Shown here in pieces: positions 32,893-41,902 of a DNA stretch of 64,000 bases. Numbering within the stretch: position 1 is the first letter of the stretch; every line of letters begins with the position of its first letter. Both the position numbers and the translations under genes were made by a program. The notes under the pieces are model-generated. The model was not told the DNA's origin and ran no database searches. It saw nothing but the letters and a program-made list of their open reading frames with translations. The stretch comes from a virus. Where the stretch lies: positions 17,828 to 81,827 of IMG/VR virus record IMGVR_UViG_3300031741_000001, one strand, 5' to 3'.

Positions 32893-35025
32893 ATGATCAT
32901 TAAGCCTTATCCGCATGTAGACATAAACGTGGAGGATGAAACCGACGTGGAGGTTTTTCAAACCGCGTTTGAACCTCTAGCTAAGGAATTAATTTTCCTG
33001 AAATCTGAAATGGGAATACCCTTTGAACCTGTCTGGTGCGAAACTTTTAATGTTGCGCAAAAGAAATTCGGTGCAGGGACTTTCGACGTAACGAATAAAA
33101 CTTACTTCTCACAAGCAGCTTACTTCGCTAATACTATCTTCCAGAACAATGGAGCTTTCGTCTGTAGAATATCTCCGTTCGGTATCCCGATCCCAAAAAC
33201 CCAGACCGGTAAGACAACCCCTATGGTTTTAGCTACTCAAGCTTTTATGATTCTAGAAGTTTATTACAGACCAACAACTATCGTTATCCCTCCAGCCGAT
33301 CCTAGTGAGATTCCAGCCACTCCTGCTGTACCTAACGGAGTTGAATTGTTTTGGAATTGTAGGACAACTTTTGAAACTGGTGAAACCATAGCGGATATTA
33401 AGAAAATAAAATCAAGATCTGTACCGAGTACTGGAACCGATAAAACAGCATGGACCGTTTTACCGATTGTTTCATTTTTGGAAGACACTCCAGGAGCTTG
33501 GGGAAACAATACTGGATTTCAACTATTTTACAATTCAGATTTTAATGATCCTGCTTTTGTTCAACGTCCTACTATTAATTCTCTACTATTATCGTTTGCT
33601 CCAGTTCAGAAACCATCAGGAAGTACAAATCTAGTTTCAATATTCAATAAGTATTCTAGTAAAGTTAATAATTTTGCAATAGCTCCAGATGTAACAAATC
33701 TGGCTACTCAAAGAAAAATTTCTGGTAAAGAACTATTAGCTAATAACTTTAGTGGCGATTGGGCTCTCCCTTACTCTCCGTTCTTCTACAGTTCGAATTA
33801 TGCAGAAATAGGCGAAGCTATTATAAAATACGAATATCCTCCTCCTGCTGACCCAGCAGCTGTCCTTCCAGTTTATACTATAACTACTGGATATCTTATA
33901 AATCTTTTAAGTCTTAAAGACTTAAATAATGTTCCTTATACTAAAGCCGTTTTCTATACTCCATCTACCGATCCTACAACTCCAGTTACTACATTACCAA
34001 CACCTGCTCAGATGGCAGACGGGGTTAGTCACTTATTAGCTGGCGGACTCGATGGAAGTATCGATGATACCACAATTGAAAGTTTAATTCAAAACTGGTT
34101 AGCTGTTAGTATTAATCCTAAAATAACTGATGTGCCTAGATTCCCATTTACCCACATCACTGATCCTGGTTATAATATTCTAACTAAGAAAGCAATCATA
34201 GCTTTCCAAACTACAAGAAAGCAAGTTAAGAGTATTATATCAACTCAGCAAGTTACCACTGCTAGTTTCGCTAACTCTCCTGCTAACACAACTATCAATA
34301 CTATAGCAGAGGACGAGTCAATCGGCGAAGCTCTAAGAGCATACGCTTTACTTCAAAGAGAGTCTATTATTAAAGGCACCAGTAGCTGTAGAACAACTAT
34401 TTTTATGCAGTGCGGTATTGTGAACAATCAGTTATACACCGATTATTTACCAGCAACTTTATGGGCTGCTACTAAAAGAGCTCAATATGAAAATAGAGAT
34501 TTTATTAATCAATTTCCAAACGCTCTACCTAACGCTAACGTTGGTATTTTTACAAGTGTGAACTGGACTCCTAATAACGCTCAAGAAAAAGAAATGAGTT
34601 GGAATGCCGGATTGAACTATTTCCAATTTTATGATCAGAAGCGCATTCATTATGCTGCAATTCGCTCAGTATACCCTTACGATAGTAGTGTTCTAGTAGA
34701 TGATTCTTTCACTGATATTATCGTTTTCACTAAATACAAAATAATAACATGTTGGGCGATATTCTCAGGTATCAAATTACCAGCAGCAGAATTGCATCAG
34801 CAAATAGAAAACGAATTAACAGAATCATTAAATGCAATGTATAATGGAAAAGTCAACTTCACAGTTCTGGCTTACCAAAATGCTATAGAAAAACAACTAG
34901 GGTATGTGACTCATGTTACTGTCAACATCTACGACACTACAAGTAATAGAGTTTGGGAAGTAGACATTGTCTGTAAACCTTTAAGTGCTCTAAATGCTCA
35001 ATCCACTGGCGTGTCAACAACTTAA
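32893..35025 (+). CDS. Contractile tail sheath protein (phiKZ gp29 type)
   Basis: 710 residues, close to the size of phiKZ-group sheaths. The N-terminal region FGAGTFDVTNKTYFSQAAYF (about 58-77) and AFVCRISPFGIPIP (about 86-99) have the look of the sheath insertion and wedge region. The C-terminal region (SSVLVDDSFTDIIVFTKYKI, then HQQIENELTESLNAMYNGKV) forms the conserved mixed domain found at sheath C-termini. It polymerises around the tube and contracts during injection. A strong AAGGAGG ribosome-binding site and an immediately following tube gene support high late expression. The identification rests on pattern, size and the tube partner. Confidence 0.8.
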   Translation: MIIKPYPHVDINVEDETDVEVFQTAFEPLAKELIFLKSEMGIPFEPVWCETFNVAQKKFGAGTFDVTNKTYFSQAAYFANTIFQNNGAFVCRISPFGIPIPKTQTGKTTPMVLATQAFMILEVYYRPTTIVIPPADPSEIPATPAVPNGVELFWNCRTTFETGETIADIKKIKSRSVPSTGTDKTAWTVLPIVSFLEDTPGAWGNNTGFQLFYNSDFNDPAFVQRPTINSLLLSFAPVQKPSGSTNLVSIFNKYSSKVNNFAIAPDVTNLATQRKISGKELLANNFSGDWALPYSPFFYSSNYAEIGEAIIKYEYPPPADPAAVLPVYTITTGYLINLLSLKDLNNVPYTKAVFYTPSTDPTTPVTTLPTPAQMADGVSHLLAGGLDGSIDDTTIESLIQNWLAVSINPKITDVPRFPFTHITDPGYNILTKKAIIAFQTTRKQVKSIISTQQVTTASFANSPANTTINTIAEDESIGEALRAYALLQRESIIKGTSSCRTTIFMQCGIVNNQLYTDYLPATLWAATKRAQYENRDFINQFPNALPNANVGIFTSVNWTPNNAQEKEMSWNAGLNYFQFYDQKRIHYAAIRSVYPYDSSVLVDDSFTDIIVFTKYKIITCWAIFSGIKLPAAELHQQIENELTESLNAMYNGKVNFTVLAYQNAIEKQLGYVTHVTVNIYDTTSNRVWEVDIVCKPLSALNAQSTGVSTT

Positions 35026-35045
35026 AATAGATAAGAGAGGAAATT

Positions 35046-35897
35046 ATGTCAGGAACAAATAACAATTTTATTTCGAATGCTTCTATTTTTGGTGGCGGTG
35101 CCGGGATTACCGTAGCCAATATGGAAGTGGGAGCTCAGTTAGGGGTTGGGATACAACCTAAGAATTTAGATGCTGCTACTCCACTTCTTTTTACACCCAC
35201 AGTGATCGTTGTAATGCAACTACCGACAATGTATAACGATGCTAAGTATTTACCTTTAACTAAAATGATTAAAGCTTTATTGGAAGGTTGCGCCAAGTCA
35301 GTCACCGGTATAGATTTTGAGTATACTCTTGAAACTCTAGATCAACCTGCCGGTAATGATGGTCAGAACCTTAAAATTCCATCAAAGACTAAAAGATCTG
35401 AAGTTACTCCTACTTTCACTATCCCTGAAGTGACAGGTAATTTAGTGTGGAACATTTTCACGCAATGGACTAACGATGCTCAGAATGCTGATACTAACGC
35501 TTCTATGGCAACTATTGATAAACCTGGAACGTTTACCATGTCAGCCTACTCGATGAGTATGATGGCTATCCAATTCGATCCTACAATGATTCCTGAGAAT
35601 ATAGTAGCATCTGCTTACTATACTGGAATGTTCCCAACAAGTCCAGGTGGAACACTCGGGTTAGAAAGACAAATTGCAACTCCAAAAGTGATGGATAGGG
35701 ATGTTGTATTTAGCGGATTAGTAATGCATAATCAATATATTCACAAATTGGGTATTCAAATAGCAAAGATTCTTCAATTAAGAAAAGCTGTTTATCTCAA
35801 TGAAAGAACTGGAGTTACTAGTATTAACTCAGCAATAGCGAATGCTGGACTTGTTGAACAAGTTAAAGCAGTCATCGCTAATCAAGGAACGACCTAA
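35046..35897 (+). CDS. Tail tube protein (phiKZ gp30 type)
   Basis: 283 residues, the size expected for phiKZ-group tubes, directly downstream of the sheath with AGAGAGGAAATT before the ATG. It is beta-rich with Met-rich segments (YSMSMMAIQFDPTM) typical of tube subunits, and ends in a helical tail. It stacks in rings to form the tail tube through which DNA passes. Gene order sheath-tube followed by a strong bidirectional terminator is as in other myophages. Confidence 0.75.
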   Translation: MSGTNNNFISNASIFGGGAGITVANMEVGAQLGVGIQPKNLDAATPLLFTPTVIVVMQLPTMYNDAKYLPLTKMIKALLEGCAKSVTGIDFEYTLETLDQPAGNDGQNLKIPSKTKRSEVTPTFTIPEVTGNLVWNIFTQWTNDAQNADTNASMATIDKPGTFTMSAYSMSMMAIQFDPTMIPENIVASAYYTGMFPTSPGGTLGLERQIATPKVMDRDVVFSGLVMHNQYIHKLGIQIAKILQLRKAVYLNERTGVTSINSAIANAGLVEQVKAVIANQGTT

Positions 35898-35904
35898 AAA
35901 AAAT

Positions 35905-35943
35905 AACTCAACTTCTCTCGTTCTGAACGAGAGAAGTTGAGTT
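35905..35943. terminator. Bidirectional intrinsic terminator
   Basis: Near-perfect inverted repeat of 19 bases on each side (35905-35923 with 35925-35943), the innermost bases forming the loop. It has A-tracts before and T-rich sequence after, so it can stop transcripts from both directions between the convergent tube and portal genes. Confidence 0.85.
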
Positions 35944-35964
35944 TTAGCTTTTACTATTCTACTA

Positions 35965-38355
35965 TTACCATCCACCACCACTTGAACCTTCAGAGTCGCC
36001 GTTTAAAACTTTAACTCTATCATTAACACCTTTAGATAGGTTTATTAGATATTGAGTAAGATCGGTTAAGTCAGAAGAATCTATACTTTCTAATTCTGGT
36101 AACTCAAACATTTTATGATATCCAATGTCTTTTATTACTTTCTTAAGATTTTTAGTTTTCATTAACATCTTAACGCTAGTTAGTGTATTTTTTAACTTCT
36201 GATCGTCCACCGGAATACTATCGTTTGGATATAAAGCATCGAAAATGGTATCTAGGGTTCCTACTATTTCATTAACCTCAGTATATTTACTTTTATTAGT
36301 AGCTACATTACAAGTAGGTAGAGTCACTTTAATATTTCTAATAACGTCTTCTAGAGCTACCTCTTCCTTCTCGGTACCTTCGGGCACCTTCACATCAGCA
36401 TCATCCAGTATAGCTTTTATTTTTTCACGCAATGGAAAAGAATACTTTACATAGTTTCTAATAAATTTATTATTAATAGGAGCTACTTGTCTTTGCCTAA
36501 CTCTAATCACATTGGAGAAATGTAAATCCGTAGTTGCAATCGATCTACTATACTCGTTCTGACCCATTTCATTAATAGCTGATGGCGGAACTCCTATATG
36601 GATAATTGCCATCTTAGTTAATCTCTCTAGAAGTCCTGGCTCAGCCTGAGCAATATTAGAATTCCTATGTGTCTTCTCTACGCTTAAACTACCTTCTAAC
36701 CCTTTCATATTCTTAGGGAATACTTTTGTAGCTAAACCTATGATATTTTGAGTAGAGGTGTATGGGTTTGTGTTAAAACGTGGAGTGTTCTTCATCACAG
36801 CAATATTCTTATAGGTCTGTAATGTTTCTTCAATATTAATATTCTTTTTATTAACGTCTACTTCTATTATTGTTTCATCAACTGCATTTTTCATAGTTGT
36901 TAAAACATTAGAAATAATCAGAGTAGTTCTTAGAGCTAAAAGGAATTCTATATCTTCTAGAAGCGATTTACCTGTCCCATCGTCGTTAAACTCGAAAGCG
37001 TAATACATCATTAAAGGTTCTGGGACAAAAACTATTTTAGTTTTAATACCATGAAGCATATTATAGAAAAGACATTTGGATAACCCATCATACTGGTGTA
37101 GAGTTATTCCTTCTCCAAGATCTAAACTTCCTAATTGTTCTTTAAGTAGTTTCTTAATAGTTAAAGCAAAGACAGCTTTAGCTGCTTTCTTTTTTTCGAT
37201 ACCGCTAAAATCAGAGAATATACTTTTATTCTGATATCCGTTACCATAAAGAGCCCTATAATTATCGTTAGATAATCCACTTGGGGAATCGTTAACGCTA
37301 CCCATCATACTCGAAGAGAGAACGTTATCTAAATCGTCAGTGAGAACAAAGTAACCAATATGCTCTCTAGTTGATCCTGGAACACAAACCGGAACTGTTA
37401 AAGCTGAATCCAATTCTAATACGAATGGATGATCCCCTTCAATAACATCAGCAGTACCGTTCAATGAGAAAATCTTGCTCTCACCAAATCCTAGAACTTG
37501 AGATTCCATTTTCTTTAATAGATCTCTGGATTTATCTAAACTCTTTTTACTATCCTGTATCCTAAAAGGATTACTTACAAACGATAATGAATCGAGATTA
37601 TCTTTTATAAACTCTAATGAGCCTTGCACTAGAGCTTTAGTACATTTGGATGCTTTTTGCATAGAATCAGCATCTTCTATCTCTAAAGATTCAAAAGAGA
37701 TATCAAGTATTGCGTCCTTTTCTAAATCGTCAGAGAACTCCTTAGTGAAGCTAAGATCTTTAGAATTCGTAAAGCAATTAAAACTCTCTAATCCTACACC
37801 TTTATCGGTTAAGAGATCCAATGCTCTTATTTCCGATCTAGGGACAATCATCACTGGAGCAGCTCCTTCATCGAAAAGACTTTTATCTAACCACTCTTTA
37901 AGTTTTACTCCAAATTGAAATTCGTCATTGAAGTAGTCGTTTAAAAATGTCGATAGGGATGTGTCCAAAGTCGAGTTACCTGTATCTACTTGAACATTAA
38001 TAGCATCGGTCTGCATGTCAGTTGGTGACATTATAGAACTTACATAAATCATTTTAAGTTGTGATATTTCTGGAGAGAGATACGATAGATCTTTTAACCT
38101 CTTCTTAACGGTAGATCTTTGAGATGAGATTGTTTTAATATGAGAAACCATATTCCCTATTATCTCATGTTCATTAAATCCTTTAGTTTTATCTGAAACT
38201 GTCATCTTCTGCAATTCAGATTTACTAAATTGGGATAAAACTATTTTTGAATTCTCATTTGTTTCACTTATTACATTTTGCCCACTCAAGATTGGTGATT
38301 TTACATCAAAAATATTAAAAACTCTTAAGATACTTCTAAATAAACCTTTAGCCAT
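35965..38355 (-). CDS. Portal protein (large, phiKZ type)
   Basis: 796 residues. The segment HIGVPPSAINEMGQNEYSRS (about 590-609) followed by IRVRQRQVAPINNKFIRNYV is the classic portal stem/clip-to-crown pattern. The protein is otherwise a mixture of helices and strands with a Gly-rich end (GSSGGGW). Twelve copies would form the DNA entrance of the head, contacting the terminase. Its size is at the upper end, as in jumbo phages. It is encoded alone on the minus strand between two plus-strand tail units. Confidence 0.8.
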   Translation of the reverse strand: MAKGLFRSILRVFNIFDVKSPILSGQNVISETNENSKIVLSQFSKSELQKMTVSDKTKGFNEHEIIGNMVSHIKTISSQRSTVKKRLKDLSYLSPEISQLKMIYVSSIMSPTDMQTDAINVQVDTGNSTLDTSLSTFLNDYFNDEFQFGVKLKEWLDKSLFDEGAAPVMIVPRSEIRALDLLTDKGVGLESFNCFTNSKDLSFTKEFSDDLEKDAILDISFESLEIEDADSMQKASKCTKALVQGSLEFIKDNLDSLSFVSNPFRIQDSKKSLDKSRDLLKKMESQVLGFGESKIFSLNGTADVIEGDHPFVLELDSALTVPVCVPGSTREHIGYFVLTDDLDNVLSSSMMGSVNDSPSGLSNDNYRALYGNGYQNKSIFSDFSGIEKKKAAKAVFALTIKKLLKEQLGSLDLGEGITLHQYDGLSKCLFYNMLHGIKTKIVFVPEPLMMYYAFEFNDDGTGKSLLEDIEFLLALRTTLIISNVLTTMKNAVDETIIEVDVNKKNINIEETLQTYKNIAVMKNTPRFNTNPYTSTQNIIGLATKVFPKNMKGLEGSLSVEKTHRNSNIAQAEPGLLERLTKMAIIHIGVPPSAINEMGQNEYSRSIATTDLHFSNVIRVRQRQVAPINNKFIRNYVKYSFPLREKIKAILDDADVKVPEGTEKEEVALEDVIRNIKVTLPTCNVATNKSKYTEVNEIVGTLDTIFDALYPNDSIPVDDQKLKNTLTSVKMLMKTKNLKKVIKDIGYHKMFELPELESIDSSDLTDLTQYLINLSKGVNDRVKVLNGDSEGSSGGGW

Positions 38356-38435
38356 GATAATCTCCTTTTATATAGAATGGTTTGCTAAAGATTGAACATT
38401 TTATATAATAAATATTTTTAACCGAAGGAAAAATA
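38356..38435. promoter_or_regulatory. Divergent promoter region, portal and baseplate-like genes
   Basis: An 80-base AT-rich gap with ATTTTATATAATAAAT (38399-38414) about 20-35 bases before the plus-strand ATG and AGGAGAT serving the portal on the minus strand. The plus-strand gene has GAAGGAA upstream of ATG 38436. No early-type element is seen. Confidence 0.4.
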
Positions 38436-40748
38436 ATGATTACTTTTAATAATATTTTTTGTGAAAACATTACATATTTCCTTAAGACTCTATGTATCAA
38501 GAATGATTACTTCGCATCTATAATCAAACAAGAGTACATGTTAAGTAACCAGCTCGATAGTCTTGCCGATATTAACAATCCGTACTACCTTAATATATGT
38601 GGGGAATACGCTCCAGGACAATCCATGATTAAAGTAACTTCAATAGAAACTGGAGAGGTTATAGATTTCACTAAATCTAATCTAAATAGAGATGCTAAGA
38701 CCAAATTTACATATAGTGTTAATAATCCAAAATTTGATGAGCTTTTAAATAGATATCCAGGGCAAGAGCATTTAATATTATCTATAAGATATCCAGCAAT
38801 AGAAACTCAACTATTACCATATACCAAAGATACAACTATTTTAATGGAAAAACTTATAGCTAGAGAAAACTATTCCATTTTAACTTACGATTCCTCATTG
38901 TTTTTTAACAATGAGGAATTTTCAATGGTTGAACGTTTAACTCAAACTATGAAACTTATTAGAGATCGATACGACATCCCTTCGTTCACTTACGAATTCT
39001 ACTACCCCCATTTGATGTGGATAAATATATGGAGTTGTTTGTTTTTAAGCTTCGTAACTCAGAGAGTTTGTAATTTAAGAACATCTAAAACTATACCTTC
39101 TCAGATTTGGGAATTTTTAACGTCTAAAGGGCTATCCAATTATCGTAATGTTTTAACAGAAAAACAAAGTTTATTCTTATATAGAAATATAGAATATCTT
39201 CTAAAGAATAAAGGCAAGCAGGGAAATCTTTCATATCTTTATGATAAACTACTAAACGAGAGTGGGGTTGCGTTATGTTCTATAGTTGTAATGCAAAATT
39301 CTAAAGGGAGTGCTGAAGATTGCGTACCAACACCTGAAGCTATCCAAGAAATATATAATACATATTCATTTCCATCTAATAATTTAGGTCGTGGCGTAGA
39401 TACTATTGGAGAAATAATAGAAGAGGAATATAAGGTTGGATTAGAACCTATTAATTCCGCTAGCGTGATAGCTTCTCAAACCGCTTCGTTTAGTAAAAAA
39501 CCTCAAACCGCAACAATGACAAACCTTATCGATATACAAGGTAGTTTCACTAAAGATTACTATCTTAATTTAAAATTAAGATTTATTTTGGATACTACAC
39601 TATCTCTAATATCCGAAAGTGTAATAAAATACAACATAGAGGTGCAAGCGCCTGATAGCGACATTAAGGTTCTATTAACTACTGGAGATGCCGTAGCTTT
39701 AATGTATTACTGCGCTATGATACAAAACCCTCAGATAGTTCTTTTCACTACAGAAAATATCCAATCTTACATTGGAGTTAGTTTTGATTGCGACGGTGAG
39801 ACTATGACTCTAACTGTTGATAATAAGGGAAAATACCTAGGGAAATATGTCGGTATATTAGAACCGATACAGATACCTACAAGCACTTATGTCAACTACG
39901 CGTTTAAAGAAAATCTAACAGTTTCTATGATCCCCACAACGTTTAGTTTTAGAAACATAACATATGAAATGTCTAAGTTTTTAGATGCTCAAACGGTAGT
40001 TGATTATTTTAAAAACACTAAAAAGAGTTTCTCTACCCCTACTGAATTTACGGACTACCTAAACGCTTCACTTGTAAACCTAATTAAATATTATGGTGAA
40101 ATGTATTCGACAATGGATAGAGTTAGGAATAGAGCGTTTTACATAGCTCTACATAGTCTTCTAAACCCTAGGGATATAAAATTTGAACTAGTCAATAGGT
40201 TCACAACTTATAAGGCTTGGTTCACTGCATATCCAGATCTAGGTAGGATAATTTCTGGATTTAAAACTAGAGCTAATCCTGCTGAATTATACTCAGCTTT
40301 CTCCATTAAGATTCTAGAAACTTTTTTAACAAATTCCACATCCAATACTCTAGAATTCTCAACAAAAAAATATGGAAAGATTAAAGAACTACTTATTCAA
40401 CTATGTAGTTATACTATTGGATTCATTAGTAGTAAAAGTAAGAGTACCGAAAGATTTATCTTCAAAAATAAAAAAATGTTAACATTAACTAAAAGTATTC
40501 ATAAATCTCCATTTTTTATTCACCTACCATTATGGAACTTTTCATCTGGGAGTAGGAGTGATGGTAAGGTAGAGATAAATAATCTAATATCTTTTAACCC
40601 TGATCGCACAACTTCGCAATTCAATTCAACTCTAGTAATAAATTTAGATAGAAAGATAGAGATAGGTTCCGATAACGCGTCAGTAACATACATACCCAAA
40701 CAAAATAAAATAAAATATAAAGGGAAATTCTATGTCAACAATATTTGA
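38436..40748 (+). CDS. Putative baseplate or tail structural protein (770 aa)
   Basis: 770 residues starting MITFNNIFCENITYFLKTL. It has an N-terminal helical part and a long beta-rich C-terminus (VSFDCDGETMTLTVDNKGKY, SATFSF-like repeats). No catalytic motif is seen. It overlaps the next gene by 17 bases, so they are translated together. Its position beside sheath, tube and portal suggests a baseplate or tail-hub protein, but I do not recognise it. Confidence 0.6.
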   Translation: MITFNNIFCENITYFLKTLCIKNDYFASIIKQEYMLSNQLDSLADINNPYYLNICGEYAPGQSMIKVTSIETGEVIDFTKSNLNRDAKTKFTYSVNNPKFDELLNRYPGQEHLILSIRYPAIETQLLPYTKDTTILMEKLIARENYSILTYDSSLFFNNEEFSMVERLTQTMKLIRDRYDIPSFTYEFYYPHLMWINIWSCLFLSFVTQRVCNLRTSKTIPSQIWEFLTSKGLSNYRNVLTEKQSLFLYRNIEYLLKNKGKQGNLSYLYDKLLNESGVALCSIVVMQNSKGSAEDCVPTPEAIQEIYNTYSFPSNNLGRGVDTIGEIIEEEYKVGLEPINSASVIASQTASFSKKPQTATMTNLIDIQGSFTKDYYLNLKLRFILDTTLSLISESVIKYNIEVQAPDSDIKVLLTTGDAVALMYYCAMIQNPQIVLFTTENIQSYIGVSFDCDGETMTLTVDNKGKYLGKYVGILEPIQIPTSTYVNYAFKENLTVSMIPTTFSFRNITYEMSKFLDAQTVVDYFKNTKKSFSTPTEFTDYLNASLVNLIKYYGEMYSTMDRVRNRAFYIALHSLLNPRDIKFELVNRFTTYKAWFTAYPDLGRIISGFKTRANPAELYSAFSIKILETFLTNSTSNTLEFSTKKYGKIKELLIQLCSYTIGFISSKSKSTERFIFKNKKMLTLTKSIHKSPFFIHLPLWNFSSGSRSDGKVEINNLISFNPDRTTSQFNSTLVINLDRKIEIGSDNASVTYIPKQNKIKYKGKFYVNNI

Positions 40749-41562
40749 ATCAGAATATTCAGTAACGACCATAATTGGATTATTGAACGAATTTGAAAGC
40801 ATGACCGCTCTACAACAAACCGTATTATCCAAGTGTACTATTAACGCTCAACATAATGTAATACCTACAGTTATGCCAACTAAGACTCCGCAACTATTCT
40901 ACTTTGGAATAGGGATTAATGGATATTATAATGTTAATCAAGATACTCCACCGTTATCGCAGCCTTATATGCCAGCAGCTACGGATATGGATTTATATCA
41001 ACCAATACCTTTTAGAATAGTTCCGATAACTGCTGATCTCTCTCCAACCGAAAGAGCTCAATATAGAATGAGAACTATGCAGACATTTAACGGAACGCAA
41101 TACTTTTGTTACTGGCTTAAATTAATTAATTTCACAACAAAAGAAGTTGAGGTGATGCAAGTTAACCCTACTGGAGGAGAAACCCCGTACGTTTTCAATC
41201 CTAAAAATCTGAAGCCTATACCAAAAAAAAGTAGTACTGGTCAAATAGTCAATGCTTCTGGCGATACCGTGATAGTAAGTTTATCAGGGACATGTCCTAT
41301 TCTGGGTAGCGAGATAGTCGAAGTTATAAATATAATGTATGGGGATCTTCGCTTTGCTAATATAAGCGAATTAGGATTCTATACTGGTCAGGATGTAACC
41401 GCTCAAGGACCCGATGGAAAAGGTGGAGAAATTTCATATACTGAAAGTGCTTATACCCAACTTTCAAGTAAATTATGCAGTCTCCCTATTCCACTATCTA
41501 AAAGCTCTAAAACTTATATTGAGACAATAGAGTATGTGAATAGTAACGTCATTAATGTTTAA
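40732..41562 (+). CDS. Putative virion protein (276 aa)
   Basis: 276 residues starting MSTIFESEYSVTTIIGLLNEF, beta-rich, with Pro/Tyr-rich stretches (YYNVNQDTPPLSQPYMP) and a Gly-rich loop (GPDGKGGEISYTE). The start lies inside the end of the 770-residue gene, preceded by AAAGGGAAA. It is the last gene before a 340-base non-coding stretch. A baseplate or tail accessory role is inferred from position only. Confidence 0.6.
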   Translation: MSTIFESEYSVTTIIGLLNEFESMTALQQTVLSKCTINAQHNVIPTVMPTKTPQLFYFGIGINGYYNVNQDTPPLSQPYMPAATDMDLYQPIPFRIVPITADLSPTERAQYRMRTMQTFNGTQYFCYWLKLINFTTKEVEVMQVNPTGGETPYVFNPKNLKPIPKKSSTGQIVNASGDTVIVSLSGTCPILGSEIVEVINIMYGDLRFANISELGFYTGQDVTAQGPDGKGGEISYTESAYTQLSSKLCSLPIPLSKSSKTYIETIEYVNSNVINV

Positions 41563-41768
41563 TAACTTCAGATAGCGTTTAAATGGCATTTAAGACACCA
41601 TCAAGCGTAATTGTTATGAATGACTCATAATCATTACCATGAAGACATATCTTCAATGAGGTGTGCCAAAACGATTAGTTGAATATTAAAAATATCGGAT
41701 GCTTAAAGTTTCCATTTAAAGTCAGGCGAACTATAAGCGAGGTTTATGCTTTTAATGCATTTTAGAAT

Positions 41769-41806
41769 ACTATCTATAGGCATCTGAAAAGATGCCTATA
41801 GATAGT
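41769..41806. terminator. 17-bp hairpin with GAAA tetraloop
   Basis: 41769-41785 pairs perfectly with 41790-41806 around GAAA. GNRA loops are typical of stable RNA structures. No T-tract follows on either strand, so classical intrinsic termination is uncertain; it may be a 3-prime end stabiliser or a processing site. Confidence 0.55.
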
Positions 41807-41860
41807 TTGAGGTATTCCAGTAAGTGGCTGTTCTTACTATAGTGGTTGTCTGGTTGTTTG

Positions 41861-41893
41861 CATAGGAAGCTTTATACTAGCCTATGCTCTAGT
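41861..41893. other. Copy A of the 33-base convergent-gap element
   Basis: CATAG, then TTTATACTAGC, then CTAGT occur at fixed spacing over 33 bases, identical at 22 of 33 positions to 56269-56301. ACTAG and CTAGT pair across an eight-base loop, and CATAGG can alternatively pair with CCTATG, suggesting two exclusive hairpins. Confidence 0.5.
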
Positions 41894-41902
41894 CTTTAAT
41901 TA

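Larger units (their letters stand above)
41563..41902. other. Non-coding convergent gap with strong RNA structure
   Basis: No frame with a start and ribosome-binding site was found in this 340-base gap between convergent genes. It contains a 17-bp perfect hairpin with GAAA loop (41769-41806) and a 33-base element (41861-41893) that also occurs in the other convergent gap at 56269-56301. The rest is moderately structured. No tRNA signatures are seen. Confidence 0.6.
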
